DNA from: Sabulicella rubraurantiaca
Lineage (GTDB): Bacteria; Pseudomonadota; Alphaproteobacteria; Acetobacterales; Acetobacteraceae
Assembly (NCBI RefSeq): GCF_017355885.1
Contig: NZ_JAFEUU010000012.1
Span: forward strand, 61,956-125,955
Direction of reading: 5' to 3'
DNA length: 64,000 nt
Position 1 is the first letter of the stretch. Every line of letters starts with the position of its first letter. This document shows, piece by piece, positions 56,115 to 63,300 of this stretch. Position numbers and translations under genes: made by a program. Under the pieces are notes generated by a model. That model did not search any database and was not told the DNA's origin. It saw only the letters and a program-made list of their open reading frames with translations.

Positions 56115-57131
56115 ATGAGGCCGACGCTCCATCCGCGCCTGCTGAACGGCCGGACTGGCGACCCGGCGCTCTATGTGGAGGCGCTGCACCGGACGGAGGC
56201 GATACTGCTGGACTGCGGCGAGCTTTCCGCGCTTTCGCCGCGGCACCTTCTGCGGGTGGGCGCCCTGGCGGTGTCGCATGCGCACATGGATCATTGGGCG
56301 GGATTCGACCGCTTGCTCCGGCTGCTGATCGGCCGGGAGAAGGTGCTGCCCGTGGTGGGGCCGCAGGGCTTTGCGCGGCGCCTGTTCCATCGCCTTCAGG
56401 CCTATACGTGGAACCTTGTGGATCGCATTCCGGCCGATCTCTGCTTCGAGGTGACGGAGATCACCCCGGCGGAGCAATGGGCGCGGGTACGGCTTCGCCT
56501 CCATCGGGGCTTCGAATGGGAGGACCTCCCTCCTCAGGAAGCGAAGCCGGACGGCACGGTGCTGCCGCTCGGTCCCTTGCGCCTGCGCGCGGCGGTGCTG
56601 GACCACGGCACACCCTGCCTGGGCTTCGCCATTGAGGAGATGGCCCATCTGAACATCTGGCGCACCGGGCTCGACGCCTTGGGTCTTCCCACCGGGCCAT
56701 GGCTGGATGGACTCAAGGAAGCGGTCATCTCGGGGCGACCGGATGACCATCCAGTTCCCGTCTATTCCCGTCGCTCGGAGGCCGCCGCGGCGCTAAGCCG
56801 GCCCCTGGCGGAATTGCGAGAGCTGGTCCGGGAGACGCCTGGGCAGCGCCTCGTCTACCTCACGGATTTCGCCGACACCCCCGCCAACCGTGATGCCGCC
56901 ATCGCCCTCGCGCGGGACGCGGACAACCTTTTCATCGAGGCGCCTTTCGCCGCCGCCGATGCCGCAGTCGCCCTGGACCGCAGGCACCTGACCACGCAGG
57001 CCGCAGGCGAGATCGCGCGCGGGGCAAAGGTGCGCCGCGTCGAGCCGTTTCACTTCTCGCCACGCTATCTCGGCCAGGAGGCGCAGCTTCTCGCAGAGGT
57101 GGAGGCGGCTTCAGGGCTGGAGATTCCCTGA
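56115..57131 (+). CDS. Metallo-beta-lactamase fold protein, RNase Z-like
   Basis: 338 residues. The metal-binding HxHxDH motif is HAHMDH (55-60). Further candidate ligands are VLDHGTPCLGFAI, YLTDFADT and the C-terminal VEPFHFSPRY histidine. RNase Z proteins share the LxSHxHxDHxxG and terminal H patterns, but the tRNA-binding flexible arm is not obvious. Could be a ribonuclease or another hydrolase. It follows the BCCT gene by 40 bases. Confidence 0.8.
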   Translation: MRPTLHPRLLNGRTGDPALYVEALHRTEAILLDCGELSALSPRHLLRVGALAVSHAHMDHWAGFDRLLRLLIGREKVLPVVGPQGFARRLFHRLQAYTWNLVDRIPADLCFEVTEITPAEQWARVRLRLHRGFEWEDLPPQEAKPDGTVLPLGPLRLRAAVLDHGTPCLGFAIEEMAHLNIWRTGLDALGLPTGPWLDGLKEAVISGRPDDHPVPVYSRRSEAAAALSRPLAELRELVRETPGQRLVYLTDFADTPANRDAAIALARDADNLFIEAPFAAADAAVALDRRHLTTQAAGEIARGAKVRRVEPFHFSPRYLGQEAQLLAEVEAASGLEIP

Positions 57132-57147
57132 AGCGCCTTGCGCCGCC

Positions 57148-58125
57148 TCAGCTCATGCTGATACCCGCGGCGCGGATGACCGGCTCCCACCGCGTCACCT
57201 CGGCCTGCAGCACGGCTGCCATCTCGGCTGGGGTGCTGGCTGCGTAATCCGCGCCCAGCGGCTCAAGCTTCGCCCGGGCAGCGGGGTCGTTCAGCGCATC
57301 CCGGATGTCGGCCGAGATCCGCGCGACCAGCTCCGGCGGCGTGCCGGCCCTCACCGCGACCGCATTCCAGGACTGCGCCTCGTAGCCCGGCAAGGTCTCC
57401 GCCACCGTAGCGACCTCGGGCAGGTTTGCGTTGCGCCCGGCGCCAGTCATCGCGATCGCGTGGACGCGGCCGGAGCGGATATGGGGCAGGGAGGTCGGCA
57501 GCTGGTCGAACATCAGCTCGATATGCCCGGCGAGCTGGTCCGCGACTGCCGCCGCAAGCCCGCGATACGGGACGTGGATGAGGTCCAGGCCGGTCCGCAT
57601 CCGCAGCATCTCGCCCATCATATGCGACCCTGATCCGATCCCCGGGGAGCCGTAGCGCAGCGGCTCGCGACGGGCGCGCGCCTCGGTGATGAATTCCTGC
57701 AGGTTCTGCGCCTTCAGCGCGCTGTTCACCGTCATGACGTGGTCCGTGGTGAAGACCATGGAGACAGGGGTGAGGTCGCGCTGCGGATCGTAGGGAAGCC
57801 TGGAGTTGAGCAGCGGTCCCGTCGCGAGGGGGAAGGCCGGGGCGATGAGCCAAGTCTGCCCGTCCGGGGCGGAGCGAGCGACGAACTCGCCCGCGACCCC
57901 GCCGCTCGCGCCTGGGCGGTTCTCCACCACGATGGGCGTTGCATAGCGCCGGGACAGGAACTCGGCGATCACGCGCGCTGAGGCATCGGTTGCGCCACCG
58001 GGCACGAAGGGAACCACGAAGCGGATGGGCCGGCTCGGCCAGCTGCTCGCACGGGCGGGAGGGTGGAGCAGGGCGGGAAGGCCGAGGGCGCCGGCGACCA
58101 GCGCGCGCCGCTTGAAGAATGGCAT
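57148..58125 (-). CDS. Tripartite tricarboxylate transporter (Bug) receptor
   Basis: 325 residues. Signal peptide MPFFKRRALVAGALGLPALL; FVVPFVPGGATDASARVIAE; IVVENRPGASGGVAGEF; YGSPGIGSGSHMMGEML; VPYRGLAAAVADQLAGH. AGGAG lies nine bases before the ATG at 58125. No membrane subunits adjoin. Ligand unknown. Its promoter lies between it and the GNAT gene. Confidence 0.92.
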   Translation of the reverse strand: MPFFKRRALVAGALGLPALLHPPARASSWPSRPIRFVVPFVPGGATDASARVIAEFLSRRYATPIVVENRPGASGGVAGEFVARSAPDGQTWLIAPAFPLATGPLLNSRLPYDPQRDLTPVSMVFTTDHVMTVNSALKAQNLQEFITEARARREPLRYGSPGIGSGSHMMGEMLRMRTGLDLIHVPYRGLAAAVADQLAGHIELMFDQLPTSLPHIRSGRVHAIAMTGAGRNANLPEVATVAETLPGYEAQSWNAVAVRAGTPPELVARISADIRDALNDPAARAKLEPLGADYAASTPAEMAAVLQAEVTRWEPVIRAAGISMS

Positions 58126-58280
58126 CGTCGAAACTCCTGTGCGGAACCCCTTCGGCCCTTGGCATGGCCAGACCCGATCGGGGTTTCGTTGAACTTCGAC
58201 TGGCATTCCCGTTGGCGCCTCTCGGCGGACGCCTGCCGGACCCTATTCACCTCCGTCCTGCACGACAAGCGCCCGGCCCG

Positions 58281-58730
58281 TCACCCCTGCTTGCGCAGCG
58301 ACCGGGTGAAGCGCCCCCGTGCCTCGCTGAAGCCGGTGGCAAGGCAGAATTCGCGCAGGGAGGGTTCCTCCAGCCCCGCCAGCACCTCCAGATTTCCGCA
58401 GCCGGCGCTTCGCGCGGCCTGCGACGCGGCCTTGATCAGCAGCCTTCCGATGCCGCGCCGCCGCTCCTCCACGCCGACCAGCAAGGTGGTGACCTGCGCA
58501 GTGGGGCGCGCATCGCCGAGTGTCGGATACCAGTGCAGCACCACCAGGCCACTCGGCGGACCCCATTGCACCGCGATGAGCACCGTGCCCGCGGCTTGCC
58601 GCAGCACGCCCAGTCGTTCGGTCAGGTCACGTTCGGGAATTGCGTCTCCCGCGCTTTCAAGAAGTTCGGCCAACCCGGCGGCGTCCCCCGGCGTGGCAGT
58701 GCGGATTTCCAGGCCATGGCGTGACGTCAC
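58281..58730 (-). CDS. GNAT family N-acetyltransferase
   Basis: 149 residues from GTG 58730. LEIRTATPGDAAGLAELL opens the GNAT fold; TTLLVGVEERRRGIGRLLIK (near 93-112) is the acetyl-CoA loop; LREFCLATGFSEARGRF is motif B. Longer starts at 58781 or 58835 would intrude on the promoter of the divergent Bug gene. Substrate unknown. Confidence 0.82.
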   Translation of the reverse strand: MTSRHGLEIRTATPGDAAGLAELLESAGDAIPERDLTERLGVLRQAAGTVLIAVQWGPPSGLVVLHWYPTLGDARPTAQVTTLLVGVEERRRGIGRLLIKAASQAARSAGCGNLEVLAGLEEPSLREFCLATGFSEARGRFTRSLRKQG

Positions 58731-58843
58731 GGGTTCAATCCATCGTTGCAGGCCGTGCAGGGAAGGGCCACAGCTTGCCATGCGGCGCGGTCCCGTGCCT
58801 CTTCCCGGCACGGACCAACGAGGTTCAGGGAGCAACGCCCATC

Positions 58844-59812
58844 ATGTCCACCCGACGTCATCTCCTGGCTGCCGGCGCGGCGGCCCTGGCCACCTCGGCG
58901 CCGCGCGGCGCTTCCGCCCAATCCTGGCCCACGCGCCCGATCCGCCTGATCGTGGCCTTTGCACCGGGTGGCTTCACCGACATCGCGGCGCGCCTACTGG
59001 CGGAGCGGCTCGGCGCCGCGCTGGGCCAGCCCGTCACGGTGGATAATCGCGCCGGTGCGGCGGGCATCATCGGCACCGAGGCGGCGGCACGGAGTGCGGC
59101 GGACGGGTACACGCTGCTGATGGGAACCATCAGCACGCAGGCGATGAATGTCGGTCTCTACCGGACGCTCCCGTACGATCCGGTGGCCGATTTCGCTCCT
59201 GTCTCCGGCGTCGCCACCAGCCCGAATCTGCTGGTCGCGCATCCGTCGAAAGGCATCGGTGACGTTGCCGCGCTCATCGCGCGGGCTCGGGCCGAGCCGG
59301 GCGTGCTCACCTATGGTTCCGGTGGGAACGGCACCTCCAGCCACCTCGCGGGGGAGTTGTTCAAGTCGCTCGCGCGCGTGGACCTTCTGCACGTGCCGTT
59401 CCGCAGCACGGCGCCTGCCGCCACCGCCCTCGTCGCGGGGCAGGTGGATGTGATGTTCGACACGCTTCCCTCCGCGCTGCCGCATGCGCGGGAAGGGCGG
59501 CTGCGTGCACTTGGCGTCACCTCCGCGCAGCGCCTTCCGGGCCTGCCCGACATCCCAGCCGTGGCGGAGACGGTGGCGGGTTTCGAGATGGGAGTCTGGA
59601 CCGGGCTCTTCGTCCCCGCCAGCACGCCCGCACCCATCGTCGAGCGTCTGAACGCCGCGACGCAGGAGGCGCTGCCGCATCTCGCGCCGCGCTTCGCCGA
59701 ACTCGGCCTGCAGCCCTTCGCGGCCGGGCCCGCGGAGCTTGCGGCCCATCTGCGCCGCGAGATCGGCAAGTGGATGGAGGTGATCCGCGCCGCACCCATC
59801 ACGGCGGATTGA
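58844..59812 (+). CDS. Tripartite tricarboxylate transporter (Bug) receptor
   Basis: 322 residues. Signal peptide STRRHLLAAGAAALATSAPRG; RPIRLIVAFAPGGFTDIAAR; VTVDNRAGAAGIIGTE; TYGSGGNGTSSHLAGELF; VPFRSTAPAATALVAGQVD. Start 58844 fits the signal peptide. The second Bug gene within 1.7 kb; the two are separated by a divergent GNAT. No TctAB here. Confidence 0.92.
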   Translation: MSTRRHLLAAGAAALATSAPRGASAQSWPTRPIRLIVAFAPGGFTDIAARLLAERLGAALGQPVTVDNRAGAAGIIGTEAAARSAADGYTLLMGTISTQAMNVGLYRTLPYDPVADFAPVSGVATSPNLLVAHPSKGIGDVAALIARARAEPGVLTYGSGGNGTSSHLAGELFKSLARVDLLHVPFRSTAPAATALVAGQVDVMFDTLPSALPHAREGRLRALGVTSAQRLPGLPDIPAVAETVAGFEMGVWTGLFVPASTPAPIVERLNAATQEALPHLAPRFAELGLQPFAAGPAELAAHLRREIGKWMEVIRAAPITAD

Positions 59813-59889
59813 GACGGCACCGGGCTCACCGCGCGATGTGACATGCCGGACCGGCGCGCGTTGAACGGGAAAGAGCCACGGAGCCAGCC

Positions 59890-60264
59890 ATGCAGGTCGC
59901 GGACGCCTTGCATTTCCTGATCGAGGACCTCATCGAAGACGCGCGCCTCCGCCATCTGCGAAAGCCTGATCAACTGGCGCTGGAAGCCGCCACCGACGCG
60001 GCGCAGGCCCTGCGGCACGCACTCCGTTCGCCGCAGGGGACATTGCCCCGCGCCGCCCTGGAGGAACTTCTGAACGACACGCGCGCGCAGACCAGGAAAG
60101 CCCTGGAAAGCGGCGACGTATCGGGCTGGTATTGGCTGTCGCGCGAGGCGCACACCGCCTGGATCATCGAGGTGGTGAGCGTGATCCTGATCAAGGCCGG
60201 CGAGGCGCCGATCCTTGAGCCAAGGCGCTGCGCCGGCGAGGCCCTGCTGGCGCTGTTCGACTGA
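59890..60264 (+). CDS. Hypothetical protein
   Basis: 124 residues with a GGAG ribosome site upstream. Mostly helical by eye (ALHFLIEDLIEDARLRHL; LEAATDAAQALRHAL; AWIIEVVSVILIKAG). I do not recognise a family. A single mildly hydrophobic helix near 90-105 is probably buried and not membrane-spanning. Convergent with the PilZ gene. Confidence 0.6.
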   Translation: MQVADALHFLIEDLIEDARLRHLRKPDQLALEAATDAAQALRHALRSPQGTLPRAALEELLNDTRAQTRKALESGDVSGWYWLSREAHTAWIIEVVSVILIKAGEAPILEPRRCAGEALLALFD

Positions 60265-60291
60265 GTGGGACTGCGACCCTAGCGGCTATCC

Positions 60292-60795
60292 TTACTCATC
60301 GCAGGCTTCAAGGGCGCTCCGCAGGTTCTGGCAGGCTTCCTCCAGCACCTTGACCGCCCTTGCGACACGCACCCGACGCTCTGGCGAAGCATCGGCCAGG
60401 CGTCCTGGGTCCCCCTGCGACAGCAGGCGGCTCAACTCCGAGACCGCATCCGATCTCTCGGGCGACGGGCCGTCGCCGGGAAGATCCTCGCCCTCCTTAA
60501 TGAACTCCAGCCCGATCTCACGATCCCTCGCCCATCGGAGGGCGGCATTATGGGAAGAGTTGTCGTGCAGGACGATGACGAGCCTCTTCGGGATGTCCGT
60601 CGCACTGCCGACATTCACGCGTGCGCCCCTGGAGGAAAAGTCGAGAAGCACGCAGTCCAGGCTGGTGTTGCCGAACTTGATCCTAGCGTTCCTGATCGTC
60701 CTGATCCGGACGGCGTTGCGCCGGTTCGTAACACCTGCAGAGGCGTTCTTGTATTTGGGCAGGCTTCCCATACCGTTGCCCTCACTCGCAGCCAT
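60292..60795 (-). CDS. PilZ-domain protein
   Basis: 167 residues from ATG 60795, which follows AAGGGAAG; ATG 60849 is an alternative. RRNAVRIRTIRNARIKFG, then CVLLDFSSRGARVNVG, gives the PilZ basic motif and the D/NxSxxG motif; GLEFI closes the barrel. The C-terminal 65 residues are helical. It may bind cyclic-di-GMP, with PleD as one possible source; the RxxxR spacing is not ideal, so binding is uncertain. A phased repeat lies upstream. Confidence 0.8.
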   Translation of the reverse strand: MAASEGNGMGSLPKYKNASAGVTNRRNAVRIRTIRNARIKFGNTSLDCVLLDFSSRGARVNVGSATDIPKRLVIVLHDNSSHNAALRWARDREIGLEFIKEGEDLPGDGPSPERSDAVSELSRLLSQGDPGRLADASPERRVRVARAVKVLEEACQNLRSALEACDE

Positions 60796-61003
60796 CAACC
60801 GCTTCCCTTTTGGCCCTGTCACTGGGGAAAGAAATTTCCGCTCCGGCATCGGGAGCAGATTCTTCCGTGCTTGGCAAAATAATCTTGGTCATGTTCTCAA
60901 GCGGTTAACTTGCCTCGCTCGGCGGCGGCTGACCGAGCGCGGTTGCTGCGCGCCCACAACAGCCAAGCCACCAACCATCGCCCTGTGAAGCCTCGCCCCA
61001 TTT

Positions 61004-61043
61004 GCCACAATCGTGCCGCAATACGCCACAATTGCGCCACATT
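61004..61043. repeat. Helically phased octamer array (GCCACAAT-type)
   Basis: Four copies, GCCACAAT (61004), GCCGCAAT (61015), GCCACAAT (61025) and GCCACATT (61036), are spaced 11, 10 and 11 bases, one DNA turn apart. They lie about 210-250 bases upstream of the PilZ gene (minus) and 75-115 bases upstream of the small gene at 61119 (plus). A cooperative protein-binding array is the simplest reading. Confidence 0.65.
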
Positions 61044-61118
61044 CGGGCCTGGAGTAGAGTTGCCGCTCGAAGGACAACCTCCTCTGTTCGAGGGCTGCGG
61101 AGCCTTCAGGAGCGCCGC

Positions 61119-61385
61119 ATGGTCGACGATCTGTCGCCGGGCAACGAGCCGGTTCACCCTGATCAGGGCGATGGTGAAGTTTGGGACCTGACAGTCGGGA
61201 TCACCACCAACCGCTACCTGGGACCCCCTGATTTACGGTTGATCGAGGGTGGTGCGTCGGGGCCGAGCACTGCCCGACGTGGCCGGCACGCGCTATCCCT
61301 GGTCGTCGCGGCTGCTGAGGAAGCGCCAGTCAGAGGACGTGGGTGTCCCTGTCCTGCGTGTGAGGCTGCGCGCCTTCGGCCTTAG
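61119..61385 (+). CDS. Small hypothetical protein
   Basis: 88 residues starting MVDDLSPGNEPVHPDQ, with CAGGAG eight bases before the ATG. The C-terminal third is Arg/Cys-rich (RGRGCPCPACEAARLRP), possibly a CPCPAC metal-binding knuckle. No family recognised. The ribosome site is the main support; it may be spurious. Confidence 0.4.
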   Translation: MVDDLSPGNEPVHPDQGDGEVWDLTVGITTNRYLGPPDLRLIEGGASGPSTARRGRHALSLVVAAAEEAPVRGRGCPCPACEAARLRP

Positions 61386-61889
61386 CGGTGCGTCGGCTCC
61401 TCGCAGGCTATTCGCGTCGATCTGCAAAGTGTGACGCCATCCATGTTGAAGGCCCCACCCTGCCGCCTTCACGGCGACGGGATGGGGCCCTGGTCACTGA
61501 GAATGTCAAACCTGTGGAGAGCAATAGTTCGGTAGTGATCCAAGAACACATGTCCTTGCATATGGTTTCGCTAAGGCTAGCCAAAGAGCATCTGCTTTGA
61601 AGCAGAAGCGGTCATGCAACGGACTCCCTCATTCATACAGTCCCGCTCGGCTCAGGTTTGAATGCATGCGTATTGTTGTTCATGCGGCCGTAGGGACATC
61701 GGTCTGGCCAAGAATTGCGTGAAGTCGTTCCGACAGCCCGACACGAACCACGAGGGATGACGAGCAAAGACGAATAGTGAGGAGTGACAAAGGCAAGGAG
61801 TAGGGCCGAGGTATTGGGGATGCTGTAGCTCGACGATTGGCTTTTGCGGCCGCCGCCTCACCCTTTTCATCACTTTGTCTAATAGAAAA

Positions 61890-61915
61890 GGCGTGTCTGC
61901 CTTGGCAGACACGCC
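61890..61915 (-). terminator. Rho-independent terminator-like hairpin, leftward, with no gene assigned
   Basis: A perfect 12-base-pair stem GGCGTGTCTGCC / GGCAGACACGCC with two-base loop. Reading leftward it is followed by TTTTCTATT. It implies a leftward transcript originating right of 61915. Confidence 0.75.
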
Positions 61916-62043
61916 CTTCCCGATGCCCATTACCGAAACCTCGCCAGATAAGGTGAAGACAAAAGCCTCTTGCAGCACGCCCACCGAACCGGCATCTTAG
62001 AGTGTCTCCAATTCTGGGAGACAATTTAGAATCTGCAAACTTG

Positions 62044-62079
62044 GCCCCCGTTGCCTTTAAAGTGGCGGGGGCTCTTTGT
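62044..62079 (+). terminator. Terminator-like hairpin, rightward
   Basis: Stem GCCCCCG / CGGGGGC (62044-62050 and 62066-62072) with a 15-base loop, followed by TCTTTGT on the + strand. No upstream gene on this strand is convincing. Confidence 0.5.
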
Positions 62080-62530
62080 CCTGATGCGGTCCCTCGCTGA
62101 AGCCCCGGTCGTACCGGAGTGGCGCGTCGGAACAGGAAATGCCTGCATCAACCTAGTACTTCCGCCGTAACGCATTGTGCGGAATAAGGTTTCGCTGCTC
62201 CGGGCTAGCTGGGTTGGCTGACTCCGTCAGGGGCCGCCCCTCGGCACAAGGGAGGCTGTGCTGCCTTGCTTCGGCTTACTGATGGCGGGAGCCATATGGG
62301 GGCAAGGCGACAACCTTATACGTCCCATGCGTGCCAAGGCGACCGAGATGACGCAGATCGGACAGGGCGAACCAGCCCTCCTCTCCTTCTGTATGCTGCA
62401 AGAGGACCGGTTACGCGGTGCTCCGCAAAAGTTGCGGAAGAATTAGATTTTTTTGTCGGCCTATTTGACAGAATGTAAATCGGATAAAAAATTAGATTTG
62501 TACCCCACTGTTATTGTAAGAAAAAAAATA

Positions 62531-62547
62531 TTGGCACGGCTCTTGCT
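62531..62547 (+). promoter_or_regulatory. Sigma-54 (-24/-12) promoter of the CTERM gene at 62599
   Basis: TTGGCACGGCTCTTGCT is a full match to YTGGCACGrNNNTTGCW, 52 bases before the first ATG. An AT-rich region upstream contains the decamer AATTAGATTT twice (62441 and 62490), possible activator or bending sites. Confidence 0.9.
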
Positions 62548-62598
62548 TCTCAGGAATGCCGAACCCGCGTTCGGCCGACGGAGAGACAAGAGAGAGCA

Positions 62599-63246
62599 AT
62601 GATGAAAAAGAATCCACTTCTTGCTGCCACTGCCCTCGCCTGCGGCTTGGCCTTTGCGGCTCCGGCCAGCGCCACCCTGACGCTGCAGTCTGGATTGGTC
62701 GGCGGCTCGGGCGACGTGGACAACGTCATCTTCAACGCCTGCGGAACGGCCGGAACCGGCAACCCGGTGCAGGGCTGCCTCAACACCTCGCACACCACCC
62801 TGGTGAACTTCAGCAGCAACGAGACGCTGAACATCAGTGGTGGCGGCCAAGCCACCATCAGCGCGCAGGACGGCACGTTCAACACCATCAGCATCGCCCT
62901 CGATGACACGTCGCTGGGCTTCGGCAAGCTCCAGTTCAACCTGGACGCCACCGCCAACGGCACGGCCAACTTCCAGGCCATCGACCAGTTCGGCAACGTG
63001 TTCAACTTCAACAACGTCGCGCTGAACGGCAACGGCAACAACTTCTTCACGCTCGGGTCACTGGATGGCCAGGTGGCGGTGAGCTTCACCCTGGTCTCGA
63101 CCGTCGGCATCTCGCTCATCAGTGATCTTGAGCAGGTCCGCCTGGGCGCCACCGAGATCTCGACGCCCGTGCCTGCGCCGGCTGGTCTTGCCCTGATGGG
63201 CCTCGGCCTGCTCGGTCTCGGCATGGTGCGCCGGAAGACCGCCTGA
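62599..63246 (+). CDS. VPAPAG-type PEP-CTERM exported protein (second family)
   Basis: 215 residues. Signal peptide KKNPLLAATALACGLAFA to APASA. The body is rich in Asn, Gly, Thr and Ser (NACGTAGTGNPVQGCLN; FNFNNVALNGNGNNFF) with a probable cysteine pair near residues 50 and 63. The end is VPAPAGLALMGLG, hydrophobic span, VRRK. The body differs from the 27407/45235 family, but the sorting signal is shared. Starts at 62599 or 62602. Sigma-54 promoter upstream; next CTERM gene 67 bases downstream. Confidence 0.87.
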   Translation: MMKKNPLLAATALACGLAFAAPASATLTLQSGLVGGSGDVDNVIFNACGTAGTGNPVQGCLNTSHTTLVNFSSNETLNISGGGQATISAQDGTFNTISIALDDTSLGFGKLQFNLDATANGTANFQAIDQFGNVFNFNNVALNGNGNNFFTLGSLDGQVAVSFTLVSTVGISLISDLEQVRLGATEISTPVPAPAGLALMGLGLLGLGMVRRKTA

Positions 63247-63260
63247 TCGTCTTCACCCGA

Positions 63261-63287
63261 GTGTGACGGGCCTATGGCCTGTCACAC
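63261..63287. terminator. Hairpin between the two tandem CTERM genes
   Basis: Arms GTGTGACGGGCC and GGCCTGTCACAC pair with one mismatch around TAT. No T-run follows, so read-through or partial attenuation into the next gene is possible. Confidence 0.5.
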
Positions 63288-63300
63288 GACCTCAACGGAC

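Larger units (their letters stand above)
61386..62530. other. Gene-poor region with outward terminators
   Basis: About 1.1 kb without a convincing protein gene. It contains two terminator-like hairpins listed separately, a smaller GTCTCC / GGAGAC hairpin at about 62.0 kb, and an AT-rich stretch (62.44-62.53 kb) leading into a sigma-54 promoter. Short frames on both strands lack family resemblance. Confidence 0.5.

Noticed and set aside
61652..61984. 110-codon minus-strand frame containing the 12-pair hairpin
   Set aside because: The hairpin with T-run inside it looks like a terminator, and the translation has no family features.
62258..62446. Short plus-strand frames upstream of the CTERM gene
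   Set aside because: No ribosome site and no homology; the region is better explained as upstream regulatory DNA.
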